This document shows, piece by piece, positions 44,901-55,116 of a DNA stretch of 64,000 nt. Position numbers and translations under genes: made by a program. The notes under the pieces were generated by a model. That model ran no database searches. It worked only from the letters and a program-made list of their open reading frames with translations, and was not told the DNA's origin. The first letter of the stretch is position 1. Each line of letters starts with the position of its first letter. The stretch comes from Nannochloris sp. 'desiccata' (Eukaryota > Chlorophyta > Trebouxiophyceae > Chlorellales > Chlorellaceae), in the NCBI GenBank assembly GCA_019044685.2, contig JAGTXX020000006.1, positions 2,561,501-2,625,500 of the forward strand, read 5' to 3'.

Positions 44901-45098
44901 CGGAGGGAGGAGAGGGGTGCTGCAAGGGAGCTCCGCAGAGATTCTGCATTTATGGCTGGAGTTCGTGATAAAGAAAAGGCCAATTTACACGCTGATTTGG
45001 ATGCGAGCGCCCGTCGTGCAATGTCATTCTTGGAACAGCAACAGGCAGATGCGAGGAGCGGTGGGCAAGGTGGACATTGGAAGAAAAAGAGAAAATAA
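41979..45098 (+). CDS. NOP14: Nucleolar protein 14 (SSU processome)
   Basis: Two exons, 41979-42146 and 42273-45098, give 997 residues, near the usual length. The N-terminus NPFERL-like block appears as NMFERLSNKKRFDVLGRK, followed by RKTTLLVEYKQLKKNNAFIDRRFGE, a strongly acidic central region with poly-Glu/Ser, LGELLRRIRGFNATAL, and the C-terminal block ARQFNPRYEENF then a KLQRELRREERGAARELRRDSAF segment. NOP14 is needed for 18S rRNA processing and 40S export. The start is the first ATG after an in-frame GTG. The 126-nt intron is a multiple of three and stop-free; it was placed by splice signals and homology. Confidence 0.93.
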   Translation: MAKNKNKKGPKGKPKRDTAPNMFERLSNKKRFDVLGRKPKGDVRSVNKLRSAASEKVKLRSLHPTLQNYQQIGLFHRRLQSMNIFSRLYSNILIFLLQRKTTLLVEYKQLKKNNAFIDRRFGEDDESLTNDERALLRFQKQRLRELAGSKFTLAADEDDNAGDDAQLTHLGRSLAEMDEEDARMGRGWDDDEDFDPRMDAQMTGDLHFGGGFVPSKTTRDIPDNGSEGEQGLNGEGHRKSKKEVMEEIIAKSKMHKALKSQQKEEDIVATEKLDDAWKELSQGGLLAGLLRPKGASRNEIKQMTVDESDRAFDVLTKELIFEAKAQPGDRTLTAEELADLERHRLEELEKQRVKRQKGESGYIGGDDLEDDFEEGLGDGAGGSYGGGEEGEAVMPLGGYAARRAKRAQKEAERAKKKRRRGDTSDDSSGSEDEENGTGSEEEEEEEDEEDVDALLTALDMRRKQRAMGDHPLQEAFRGVAAKLMVKHGLAEEEGEESEEESEEESEGGSSGSSDQESEESQEEDASAPATAIVGGKPSKSNKSNNQYPEEKLITMHMSFTPRLPEKYAEFSSMAENHSSEDLGELLRRIRGFNATALSTDGRKKTQVLYGCVVQHYVSMAGTVPLPMSHLDALVPHILELTPQVPFYAATLARARLQRAHQQMAQRLKDPVMRAAAWPAPKTLLLLKLLTTVYPVSDKKHPVLTPASLFACSALSLCPLARPRDVASGLFLATVAVQMHSGAKRFCPEPLEFAVNILRSCYTRTVSDTRNSTNEGAEQQQIWLALTASDTSTAPMSPSEIENVSLQKIFSPTEDSSHYLISGEFKCAAAGVAIRLIGRVAESLDGVDALPEIMAPAIEVLKNVVKAASTTSSNSEGAGANGIANGKHKKKKTSADKKDITVAPGVAALAEDILEKINTTVTSIASRRRPLFNKTLAAVPEARQFNPRYEENFASGKNYDPDRDRAERKKLQRELRREERGAARELRRDSAFMAGVRDKEKANLHADLDASARRAMSFLEQQQADARSGGQGGHWKKKRK

Positions 45099-45397
45099 GA
45101 TGAGTAGTCTTTATTATTTTACAATGCATTAATAATATACACAGAGCAGATCAGCTGTAATTCAATACAAAATTCAAAAAGCCGCTTGATGCAAGGTTCA
45201 AGGGAACCAAAACGAGGAATAATACCAAGAGCTAAAAATAACAGAACAGCACCAGTTATTAAAACATAAAAGTGCATGATGATTTTTCATAATGGGGGTT
45301 TTTATTTTATTTTATTTTACGTAGAAGTACACGTGGGAAAAGGGTAGAATTCATTTGAATTTAACTAAAACAAAATGGACAACTTTGAAAATTCTTT
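45099..45397. other. Convergent 3' region
   Basis: 299 bp between the NOP14 (+) and F-box/LRR (-) stops, AT-rich with a TTTTATTTTATTTTATTTTA tract near 45300. No gene is seen. Confidence 0.5.
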
Positions 45398-47197
45398 CTA
45401 ATACAAAAACGGATCACCGCCGCCACCTCCTCTATAATAAGTACTTCCACTACCATTCCCGTAATTTCTTTCATATCGGTCATTAAAACTGCTCCACGTA
45501 AACTCCTTACACGCAATTCTAACTCTTCTCAAAAACGGCAACCGTGACTGCAGCTTCTCCACAGCTTCTTTAGACACATTCCTCCCGTCAATCTCTAAAG
45601 AGATTAATTTTGGAATTCTTAACAACGCCAAAAGGCCGTGATCAGTGATACGTGGGCATTCCTTTAAGCAAAGGTGCTTTAATTGGTTAACAAAGCTGAC
45701 AGCTTGCATACAGCCGTTATCTAGTCGAGGGAGATGGCTGGCCTCAAGAGATCCTAAATTTGGGACGGCAGCAAGGTAGCCGAGACCTAGTACAGTAGCA
45801 GCACGATGACACGCAGAGATGTTTAAATGAGTGAGGGAAGTTAATGTAGATAAATAACGAAGCCCACTGGAGGTGATGTTTAAACAATAGCTGATGTCCA
45901 GGTGTTGCAATGCTGGAGCTGCTGCAGTGAGCGAGGCCAGGGCGGTGTCTTTCACTAGCGGGCATCTACGGAGGTGCAAATGAGCTAATTTGGGAAGTGA
46001 ATTAGCGCCTAATGAAACGAGCGAGATCTCTGCACAGTAGCTTAGATCCAGTTTATTCAGGCTAGAAGGTAATGCTGACAATGCACTGTTTACCATTTTG
46101 ATATTCCATCCCAGGTAAAGCTCTTGTAAATTTGGGAGAAAAGAAAGCTGTTGAATGCCTGCAGACGTCGTTCTTTGGCATTCACTGACATCAAGCATAG
46201 TCAAAGCGCTTAATGTTGATGCGACAGTGTGTAAAACTGCGTCAGTAACACCCTCAGCACCGCCTATATTAAGCATCTTGAGGGCGGGGAGAGCAGAGAG
46301 AACTCGCTGCAGGCCTTCAGATGTGTGTGCCCAGCAGCTATACCCCAAATCTAAGCCAGTTAGATGGATAAGAGAAGTTAAATGCAGAAGCCCAGCATCT
46401 GAAACCCCCTCCCCAGCCTCAAATAACGACAAAGTAACTAAATTTGGCAAAGCAGAGCATAGCGTCATCAACATGGTATCATCAATTTGCCAGCAGGCAG
46501 GCAAAAGAAGCGTTTTCAGAGATTTTGCAGATCCTAATGCAGCAAGACCGACTTCAGTGAAGTTATCACATGAGGACAAGTCCACTTTGATTAAATTAAC
46601 AAGGGTGCCGAGTGTGGCAAGAACCTTGTCGCTGACTCCCTGACAAGACCCTAATTCCACAATCTCCAAGTTTTTCAAGCGGCTGATGGCGGCATTTAAC
46701 GCATATTCTGAGAGTTGACGGCAGCCTAAAAGGGACAAGGCTGTTAAATTTGTCAAGCGGGACCAGTGGCGGAAGGAATTGTCGGTGAGCTGCACATCAA
46801 GACACTCAATAGAGCGTAATTGCTTTAATTTAGCGATGTTGGCCGCTCCAGAGGATGTCAGCTGGGATGTTTGGCCAAACCGTAAAGCAGTGAGGTTTTT
46901 GGCATGCTCCAAGCAGGCTAGTGTTGACTCCGACCAGGCACCCTGAGCAGTAACTGAGGAAAAGTCAACTGCCTCGAGACCTGAAAAGCGCGATAGCAGG
47001 TCTGCAGCCTTGATTGGCGTAAGCCGACGTACTGCAGCGGTAGCAGCAGTGCTCAGTTCCTTGTTCACGAGTCGAAGTTGCCGAATATCATCATGAGAAG
47101 AGACGTTGGAAAATATTTTTTGAATAATGTGGCTGGGTAGCGAGCTAAAGGTCGTGGTGCGCACGCTTTGAGTCTCCAAAGATGTCGTTTCACTCAT
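45398..47197 (-). CDS. F-box / leucine-rich repeat protein
   Basis: 599 residues in one exon. An F-box lies at about residues 16-60 (FSSLPSHIIQKIFSNVSSHDDIRQLRLVNKEL). It is followed by about 18 cysteine-containing-type LRRs of about 25 residues, each with the L-x-x-L-x-L-x-x-C/S-x-x-(I/V)-(S/T)-D/E pattern (for example LEIVELGSCQGVSDKVL, LIKVDLSSCDNFTEVGL, LQHLDISYCLNITSSGL). Such FBXL proteins are substrate receptors of SCF ubiquitin ligases. The C-terminal tail is Gly/Tyr-rich. Target unknown. Confidence 0.9.
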   Translation of the reverse strand: MSETTSLETQSVRTTTFSSLPSHIIQKIFSNVSSHDDIRQLRLVNKELSTAATAAVRRLTPIKAADLLSRFSGLEAVDFSSVTAQGAWSESTLACLEHAKNLTALRFGQTSQLTSSGAANIAKLKQLRSIECLDVQLTDNSFRHWSRLTNLTALSLLGCRQLSEYALNAAISRLKNLEIVELGSCQGVSDKVLATLGTLVNLIKVDLSSCDNFTEVGLAALGSAKSLKTLLLPACWQIDDTMLMTLCSALPNLVTLSLFEAGEGVSDAGLLHLTSLIHLTGLDLGYSCWAHTSEGLQRVLSALPALKMLNIGGAEGVTDAVLHTVASTLSALTMLDVSECQRTTSAGIQQLSFLPNLQELYLGWNIKMVNSALSALPSSLNKLDLSYCAEISLVSLGANSLPKLAHLHLRRCPLVKDTALASLTAAAPALQHLDISYCLNITSSGLRYLSTLTSLTHLNISACHRAATVLGLGYLAAVPNLGSLEASHLPRLDNGCMQAVSFVNQLKHLCLKECPRITDHGLLALLRIPKLISLEIDGRNVSKEAVEKLQSRLPFLRRVRIACKEFTWSSFNDRYERNYGNGSGSTYYRGGGGGDPFLY

Positions 47198-47923
47198 TCT
47201 TCGAGCTGTGCAATGATAGGTTGGGGTGGAGCTAAATAAAGTGATAGGGCTTTCAAAACTACCTTTTGGAATTTAAACAGAATCCAACAAGTCAAGGCTA
47301 GACTCTCGTATGCTTTCGGAGCTAAGCCGTATAGACCTTGAAAGCTACGTTCCAATAGTATCGCTTGTTATCGAATTAACGCCCAAACTGTGACTAGCGA
47401 CCAGCTAAATTTGAAGCTGTCAATTGTTGATCTGACACAAGACGCTTTGGTATCTATTATCCTCGCTTCCCCCAAAGATTACCCCAAGGGGGGAAATTAA
47501 AGGAAATATGAAGATACCAGGAAATGCGTGGTTCTGAGATATTTGTTAGAGATTTTAAATGCTTCGCGGCCCAGCGGACTGCTCTCTCTATCAAGATCCC
47601 AGGGATCATCCCTAAGATGGCTCAACTGCCTACAAATCGATATATATAATTCTACTGCAACCTACAAGGCTTACTTGTATACCTACATGTTAATCTAATT
47701 AATTACAATTCTTATTACAAACTGGAACAGGGATGGCCTCTCTGCTACAGCCGAGGAAAGATACAAAAACAAATTTCAAAGTTTTATACTGGGCAAAAGG
47801 CACAGGCTAGTGCTGAGAAATGGCAGAATTAGTACAGAGATACAAAAATAGCTGTAGGACAAGGCATGAAACATATGAAAGAAAAAATGAAGACGAAATC
47901 GTACACGTTTGAAGAAAAAATGT
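47198..47923. other. Intergenic, F-box gene upstream region
   Basis: 726 bp between two minus genes. A 7-bp inverted repeat (TTCCCCC at 47467-47473 and GGGGGAA at 47489-47495) is the only structure noted. No gene is seen. Confidence 0.45.
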
Positions 47924-48895
47924 TTAGTTCAAAGTACCAATAAACCACTCCTGGTAGACTCGATCAATGATTCCACCTCCACGTTCAATTCCACTTTTCA
48001 GCCTTTCATGCTCAGGAGGCACACCCCACAGCAACGGCAAAGCCAACGTCATCGTCAGGGTCTCATGAATACCGCTCTTTAACTCCCGCTGTACACGAAA
48101 GATTTCACCCCCACGCTGAGCGACTTTGCGCTCCACGGAATCATGAAGCATTTCTATGCTTTGACAGAATCCTAGGACGTTCATACGGCGGGTAACATCT
48201 ACTCCATTGGTGGCTGAAATAGTAAAAATAGAGCCTATGCAGAGACCTTGATCGTGAGGAGTGGGAAGGGAAACAAGGGTACTAGAGGAGCGATCTGTAC
48301 TGTCGATATGCGAGATAGATGGGATTGTGGTGATTGTACCATCGCTGCTAAAGATCGTGATAATCTGCAAAGCGTGGAGAAATAAGAAGAGGGTAGGAGG
48401 ATAAGCGGTGAAATATTGCCAGCTATAAGCTGTGTTGGCGAGGGCAAGCTCTAGTCAGGAATGCTTCGCACATGGGTACTTGCCTGTTCTGGAGATGGCG
48501 GAGGAAGTTCCCAGCTCTCAGACCACCAGCGTCTGCCTCTTCGAGCTTCCTGCAAAAAGAAGGTGAAAAAAGCAAGGTCATTTGAAATTCGAGTGATCTG
48601 TGACACTTGGTGGCCATAGGCCGGTTACACCGCCACTTACAACAACGCCCACTGCTCTTCTGCGGCAATGTCGTTGTGCTAAAGGGCGTTTAGTGACAGC
48701 TAACGACCCTCCTTTGAACAACTCGTATTGATCGCTCGAAGTCTTTTGCCCAGGAGTCCAGCCATGGGTCGTGCGCGCAAAAAATGGAGTAATTATCATG
48801 TTTACGAGTGTACCGATACATAAAATGTGGCACTGTTGAAGAAACGTGCGAGGTTTTCGAGCTTCGATAAATTTGGTTTTGGCGCTCTGCATCAT
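47924..48895 (-). CDS. Unknown protein, possibly membrane or organelle associated
   Basis: Three exons, 48895-48641, 48549-48484 and 48364-47924, join in phase 0 to 253 residues. I do not recognise the family. The N-terminus has one hydrophobic segment (QQCHILCIGTLVNMIITPFFA) after a basic start. Later comes an Arg-rich patch (RHCRRRAVGVV then EARRGRRWW), and a C-terminal part with SVERKVAQRGGEIFRVQRELK and GIERGGGIIDRVYQEW. Intron 2 appears to start with GCAAGT, a GC-AG intron; the phase fits and no GT donor nearby does. Evidence for coding is frame continuity across three exons. Confidence 0.55.
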
Positions 48896-48959
48896 CCAGG
48901 TTTAAAAACCAAAAGCAGAGCATGCATAATTTTTATCATTAAGTTTAGAAAACTGAATA

Positions 48960-50951
48960 ATGTCTGATTCTCCTCCTCCAGCAGAGGAACCTGTTTTACA
49001 GGGCGGTGATGCGGCCGATGCTGCCGAGCAAGATGCACCTGCTTCCAACCCCCCTCCAGATGGTTCAGCTCCTCCTAATGCTGGAGAAGATGTTGATGAT
49101 GCCGATAAACTCAAGGGAGGTGATGCAGCAGCTGCTACAGCTGCTGCCGCTGCAGTCGCTGCAAGATTGATGGCTGAACATGGCCAACAAGCCTACCCTG
49201 TTGGCTCTGGAGCTGAACATGTAAGACAGCACATTTAGTGCATCATAGATTTGACAAATTATGCAATCTACCTGGTTTTCATGCAAGGAGAGTGCTCAGC
49301 TGGAAACACTTTGGACACAGACAGCTGGAACTCCCTCCTTCAACCACCCTTTTTTCACCCTACTTTATTTTTCACACCATTCCTTCCATTCTCTTGCTCT
49401 TTACAGGAAAATACCGGCGAAGCCAACAATAGCAAAAGAGCTCGGGAGGACGACGAGGCAGATGATAATCTTGAAGGCCCTGACAAGAAGCGCCCAACTA
49501 ATGGCATGACAAGTGCTGGATTTGAAGGCTCAGACCCACCTGCTGGCGATCTTGACGGTGGAGGCGGCGCTGTGGATCCTGCAGGAGGCCCTCCTGGTGC
49601 TGATGTAAGTCCTTGTTTTTGTATTTTCTTTGTTAATTGCATTTTCACGTACAGCATTGTTCTTAGTCCTTAATCATTGCTGGCTAGAACATGCTACTTC
49701 TACAACCTAGCTATCACCTCTGCTGCTTCTCTTCTCCTTTCTCTGAATTCCCACTATCACGGATAATCTAACAATATATCTGTCGAATTCTTTTTCTCGC
49801 AGATGGTGAGCGAGACCTTTGATGTTCCCGCTGCCATGGTCGGCAAGCTCATTGGCAAAGGTGGTGAAACAATTCGCAACCTCCAACTCTCAACCGACAC
49901 CCGTATTCAAGTAGACCACACTGGAGAAGGTCCTAATAAACGTATCACAATCAGCGGATATACTGCAGAACACGTCCAACGCGCAAAGGACGCTGTGATG
50001 GCGCTCGATGTTGAGGAGGCCCAACGCATCGTAGAATGCCCTCCTAACCTTGTAGGCCGCATAATCGGTCGTGGTGGTGAAACTATCCGTGCTTTACAAT
50101 CTGCAAGCGAAGCACATATTACAGTAAACCAAGATTTCCCTCCTGATCAGAACAGACAAGTAGTTATTCAAGGGGGTGATCAATCAATAGAACGAGCAGT
50201 CTTGATGGTCAATGAATTGATTCATGGAGAGCCTGGCTCTGCTCAGGCAGTAATTCAAAGGATATGCCAAGCACACGGAATTGGTAAATCTGAGGTCATG
50301 ACTGCTCCTAAAATGATTATTGGCCGTATTATTGGCCGTGGTGGTGAGACAATCAAGCAAATTCAAAAAACTTCTGGAGCGACGGTGCAAATCGATCAGA
50401 GTGGTGATCCTTGTAAGCTTAGTTTGGCTGGACAACCTGCCGCTGTAGAACAAGCCAAGGCATTTATTACTGAAATTATGAATGGAGGCGATCCATTCGG
50501 TACTGGCATGATGGGTGGTGGAGGACCAGGTGGAGGCTATGGAGGCGGACCTGTCGGAGGGTATGGAGGCGGGGGCGCCCCTGGTGGGTATGGGGGAGGC
50601 TATGGAGGCTACCCTCCTCAAGCTGCAGCAGGTGGGTATGGTGTCTACCCTGGTGCAGGTGGTCCAGGAGGGTATGGAGGCGGTGGCTATCCCCCTCAAG
50701 CTGCCATGTATGGTGCTGGTGGGTATGGCGGTGGGTACCCGACTGATCCATACAGTGCCGCCGCTGCTCAACAATATGGCGGTGCCGGTGGGTACCCTGG
50801 TGGTGGTGAAGCTGCTGCTGGTGCCGCTGCTGCTGCCCCTGCAGCAGGTGGTGGTGGGGCTTGGCAAGAGTATAAAGATGATCAAGGCCGTGCTTATTAT
50901 TACAATGCGACAACAAATGTTACTCAGTGGGAGAAACCTGCCGATTTTTGA
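48960..50951 (+). CDS. Triple KH-domain plus WW-domain RNA-binding protein
   Basis: Three exons, 48960-49220, 49407-49604 and 49803-50951, give 535 residues. The N-terminal 150 residues are acidic/Pro low complexity with a putative nuclear signal (SKRAREDD). Three KH domains follow from about residue 155, each with the GxxG loop: LIGKGGETIRNLQ, IIGRGGETIRALQ and IIGRGGETIKQIQ. A Gly/Tyr-rich region (about 385-490) precedes a WW domain at the C-terminus (WQEYKDDQGRAYYYNATTN then VTQWEKP) with both Trp present. The layout suggests an FBP/KSRP-like nucleic acid-binding protein with a splicing-linked WW module; plant homologues with KH and WW together exist. Function is inferred from domains. Confidence 0.92.
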
Positions 50952-51700
50952 TTTCTTCGATAAATTAATTTCTTGTCGTTTTTTTCTTCCTATGTCTTCT
51001 TTATTCTGCCCCTTTGTCTTGGGTTTTTGATGGATTGCTGTTGTGCATGCTATGTCTTGGTGTACTTTCCTATTCATGAAACTAGATGCAGGATTTAGAA
51101 GAAGATGGCTGATGGACAGCGGCAAGAAATTTGCCAAGATCAATGGTAAGCCCCCTTACATCGCTATTGCTTGCTGCTATGATACATGCGTGCTTTGGGC
51201 TTTGGAGGATCTATTGGTTTTCTTTCTTGCTTTCTTTTTCCTTTTGGGTCGTATTTCAAAGTATCGTCCTCATTCAATTCTGCTTCTCTGAAAACTTAAA
51301 GAACAAAGGGGAAGAACCCCGGCGAGGTGAAAATCCCAACAAGAGGTGAAGTTCGTAATCACTGTCTTGTGCCCTTTTTCTTTCATCTTTCTTTACTTTT
51401 TCAGTTTTGAATAAATCAAAAAAACCTTTCGTTACATTATAATAATTGAAACTAACTATTTAGGGTGTTTAAGGAGGGGAAAGGATGGCAGCGGCGAGGG
51501 TTGGAGGGTTGCTAATTATTTGCTTTATAAAGCGGGTTGGTGATTTTCAAACTGCTTAGAACTTGCCTTTTCCTTACTCTGCCGTGTTTGTTTCTCTATT
51601 TTTCTTTCTATACAGAATCATATCATATTGTATTAAACACCAATTGTAATAGAAATCAATCTAACACAAAAAAATGAAAACGCTCCAAGCACCTTTTATT
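50952..51700. other. Convergent 3' region
   Basis: 749 bp between the KH-WW gene (+) and the ArsJ-like gene (-). T-rich on the plus strand with small ORFs (51043-51349) lacking domain evidence; probably 3' UTR. Confidence 0.5.
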
Positions 51701-53583
51701 TCAACGTGCCCCCACTCCACCAAGCGCAACATCCTCAGCTGCCTCTTTTTCTTTCTTTTCCTCTTCTTTCAACACCGCTTTCGCAGCCAACCTTTCCTTT
51801 AACTTTTCTTTCGATGTCCTGTCCGTTAAGCACCTATTAAACGGCCCCAACCACCAAGAACCTGGGGAATCCTCTTCCAACCAAGCATCTACCGCTGTGG
51901 AAATCATCGCAAACAACACAGATGCAAATAAACACACCCCAAACCTCTCTACATCAGTATCTCCAGCATAGGTATATAAGACACCCGATAAAATAGTCCC
52001 AGTTAACCTGCCTAACGCATTTGAGGCGTAATACGCACCTACTTGCATGGCGACTTTATCCCCCTCAGAGTATCGGACAATTAAATATGAGTGAATCGCA
52101 GAATTAAATGCAAATAGAACGCAATATGAGTACAGCAACACTGTTATTGCTACTATAGCTGGTGCTTCGGATACTCCAGGTCCGAATATGTCGGTACCGA
52201 GCATAATACCGCCCAAAATAGACAACGGAATGACCAGTGATGATGCCCACCAAAAGGCACCATACTTGTCAGGTGGTGACTGACGCAAAGGTTGCAATAC
52301 TAGCTGCGGAGTCCATGATTGGACTTGACCGTATACAATAATGAATATAGCGAGGAACGCGCCAGTCAATGCCCGTGACCACCCGATACCAGAAGCGGCA
52401 GATCGTAGGAAGAAAGGAAGCGGTACTTCAAACCAAAGATCTCGTGATCCAAAAAGAAATACTCTAGACAAAGATAATACATTGATATTGCGGTTATTGT
52501 TGAAGAGTTGAGAGAAGGATACGTTTTCTTTACGGGTGCGGCCTAGTTGGTTGCTCAAACCGACGATAGCCCAGGGCATGGCAGCTAATACCAAGCCACA
52601 GAGGATTCCTAGAGACATGTAGTAGTTGATACCTACAGTAGCAGCACCTAGGAAATAGCCAGCGCCTTTGAGGGAGTTTTTCCAGCCAGTAATAAAGGAT
52701 ACAAGTTTGAACAAAGATGAGTTTTTGCCTTCGGGTGTAACTAATTTTGTCACTGTTTTCCCTCCTAATTTAGTCAAATCTTTAGCTATTCCACACAGCA
52801 TTTGTGAGGCAGTAACGTAGAGAATCGCTTCAGCTTTAGACCAGTCTTCTTGCCACCCAAATAACATTCCTAGTCCAAATAACTGAATTGTGAGGCCAGC
52901 TAGTAGGGATGTTTTAATACCCCAGCGAGCACCAAGCATCCCTGCAGCTAAATTAGTGACAATTCCTGCTGCTTCATACATGCTGAACATGATGGCAACG
53001 TCTAACGGGGTGAATTGTTGCTGGTAGGCGTGGAGCAAAACAATCATTCGAACCGCTCCATCGGTAATGGTGAACAGAAGGTAGGATACAGAAATAATAG
53101 CAAAGGGGTAGAGAGCTCCATATTTCTGTTTGAATGTTTTCTTGCTTTTTTGAGGGATGCCCAGAGCTGGGCGAGTAGAGGAAGAAGTAGGAGCGAGAGT
53201 AGTATTGTCACCCACAGCGTCAACTCCGAAAAGCAATGGGACGGCGGTTCCTTCATGAATTAGAGCATCTTTGCTGAAGATTCTGCATCTAAGACCTTCA
53301 TTGGCTTCAGGGTCTACATGTTTGGGTAGCGATTCCTGTAATGAGTGGAGACCAACACTTGTTTGAGTAAAGTAAAATCTGATGGAATTCTGGCATTATC
53401 AAAATTTGAGCTTAAACGCTTTAAACATTTGACCCAACCTACCTCTGGCCCACAGCAGGTTACTTTATTGCCTTCATAAGCACCATCAAGGCTTACTTCC
53501 CCGTCAATTTCGCAGCGGAGCTCTGCTTGCTGTTCATCTGTTAAGTTTGCTTCGTTGAGACAAACAAGCCTCAATGACTCCAT
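51701..53583 (-). CDS. ArsJ-like MFS transporter (putative 1-arseno-3-phosphoglycerate exporter)
   Basis: Two exons, 53583-53443 and 53335-51701, give 591 residues. The transporter core (about 120-550) has about 12 hydrophobic spans and the motifs I associate with bacterial ArsJ: YLLFTITDGAVRMIVLLH, AIMFSMYEAAGIVTNLAAGML, SQMLCGIAKDLTKLGGKTVTKL and TGWKNSLKGAGYFLGA. ArsJ exports the arsenate ester made by GAPDH, giving arsenate resistance. The next gene upstream on the same strand is a GAPDH of the ArsJ-associated kind, 374 bp away, which strongly supports the call. Unlike bacterial ArsJ (about 400 residues) there is an N-terminal extension of about 110 residues with five Cys in the first 64 (C8, C24, C43, C44, C64), and a charged Lys/Glu C-terminal tail. 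Confidence 0.85.
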
Positions 53584-53957
53584 TTGCCCCGTTTCCTATT
53601 TTATTAAAAGATGATATATGCATTGTGGAACATAGCAGCTTATGTTTAATTAAACTAAAAGATTCCCTCTGAGCGATTCTTATTTAAAATGACACACCTC
53701 TCGTCATTGTGGCCGTGAGCTGCATGATGCTAAGCATGATGCTTTGCTTCGACTCTCAAATAAAAAGCAACTGCTTCTAGAGCTAAAACTGTCTTTATTT
53801 CCACTTCTCCATATTAGTTATACAAAGTTCCATACAGCAGGAAACAACAAAAGGCCGAACACGAAACAGAAGACAAGCAAAACGCATTTGAAATAAATTC
53901 ATAAATTCTGAAAGAACCAATTGGTGCAACTGAGACAGCGGCCATGTTGCACACTTT
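53584..53957. other. Spacer between GAPDH and ArsJ-like genes
   Basis: 374 bp holding the 3' UTR of the GAPDH gene and the promoter of the transporter. The ORF at 53795-54034 (-) overlaps the GAPDH end in another frame and is not supported. Confidence 0.5.
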
Positions 53958-55116
53958 TTAAATACTACGTGCCACCATTGCTGCGGTATTCGCCATCTGA
54001 GTAGAATACCCATATTCATTATCATACCACACATAAATTTTCACCAAACTCTTATCAATAACCTGAGTACAGGCAGCGTCCACAATACCAGCACGAGGAT
54101 CGTTGACATAATCAGTAGATACTAATGGCCTTTCTTCAAAACCCAGAATTCCCTTGAGATCACCTTCTTGAGCTGCTGCTTTGAGTAAAGCGTTGACTTC
54201 CTCTGCAGTAGTCTCTTTATTGACTTCAAAGACGCAATCAGTGATTGATGCATTGGTAAGCGGAACACGAATGGCAAGCCCGTTCAACTTTCCTTTTAAT
54301 TCAGGGAAAATAAGGGCAATTGCAGTAGCTGACCCAGTAGAGGTAGGTGCCAAGTTAACCAAAGCAGAGCGAGCACGTCTAAGATCGCTCTTCTTCACGT
54401 TGGGAGCGTCCACAATAGTCTGAGTGTTGGTCACATCGTGGACAGTAGTGATGCAGCCGTGCTTAATTCCAAGATTTTCTTGGATAACTTTGACAACCGG
54501 AGCCAAGCAATTAGTCGTGCAAGATGCAGCTGTGACGATGTGGTCCTTGGATGCGTCATAGAGCTGGTGGTTCACTCCATATACAATATTAAGAACGGGG
54601 TCGGCATCTTTGACAGGAGCAGAGACAACGACTTTCTTGATTCCAGCATCAAAGTAAGGTTGAAGAGCAGCACGGTTTAAGAACACACCAGTACCTTCCA
54701 ACACCATGCTTACATTGCTCAATTTCTCCCAGGGGAGGTCAGCGGGAGTTGGGGTTTGAGAGTAAGTGATGGTGGTTTTAGTGCCAGTAACTGCGTGAGT
54801 GATGACGACAGATCCATCCACAACGTCAACTTCATGAGGCCAAGTGCCGTGGACAGAGTCAAACTTGAGCAAATAGGCCGCAGACTCCACTACGGCAAGG
54901 TCATTGATGTGGACGATTTGAATGGTGTCTTGACAGGTATCAAAAGCGATACGCATCACCAATCGGCCTGCAGGAGAGATTTGATAGAGTGCCTTGTAAG
55001 TAAATATGGGTTGAATTGACCGGTTGGAGCAAAGCATATACAGCAGTCTGACAGCAGATGATGCTTCGCTTACCTATGCGTCCGAAGCCATTAAGAACTG
55101 CTTTTTGAGGGGCCAT
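53958..55116 (-). CDS. Glyceraldehyde-3-phosphate dehydrogenase, ArsJ-associated type
   Basis: Two exons, 55116-55074 and 54967-53958, give 350 residues. The intron interrupts the Rossmann Gly motif GFGRIGRLVMR, which is restored by splicing. The catalytic Cys is C164 in TAASCTTNCLAP; the His partner is H191 in VHDVTNTQTIVDAP. Ordinary glycolytic GAPDH has HSYTATQ there; the HDxTNTQ version is what I recall from arsenic-operon GAPDH. KFDSVHG, NDLA and STGSATAIALIFPELKGKLNG are also present. In bacteria this enzyme uses arsenate in place of phosphate to form 1-arseno-3-phosphoglycerate, which ArsJ then exports. There is no transit peptide, so it is probably cytosolic. A chloroplast or glycolytic GAPDH role is less likely given context. 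Confidence 0.88.

Noticed and set aside
50184..51143. 319-codon minus-strand ORF opposite the KH-WW gene
   Set aside because: Thr/Ser/Ile-rich composition is the reverse complement of the KH and Gly/Tyr repeats; no ATG-supported domain.
53958..55116. GAPDH as ordinary glycolytic or plastid GAPDH
   Set aside because: No transit peptide, the HDVTNTQ block differs from HSYTATQ, and the neighbour is ArsJ-like.
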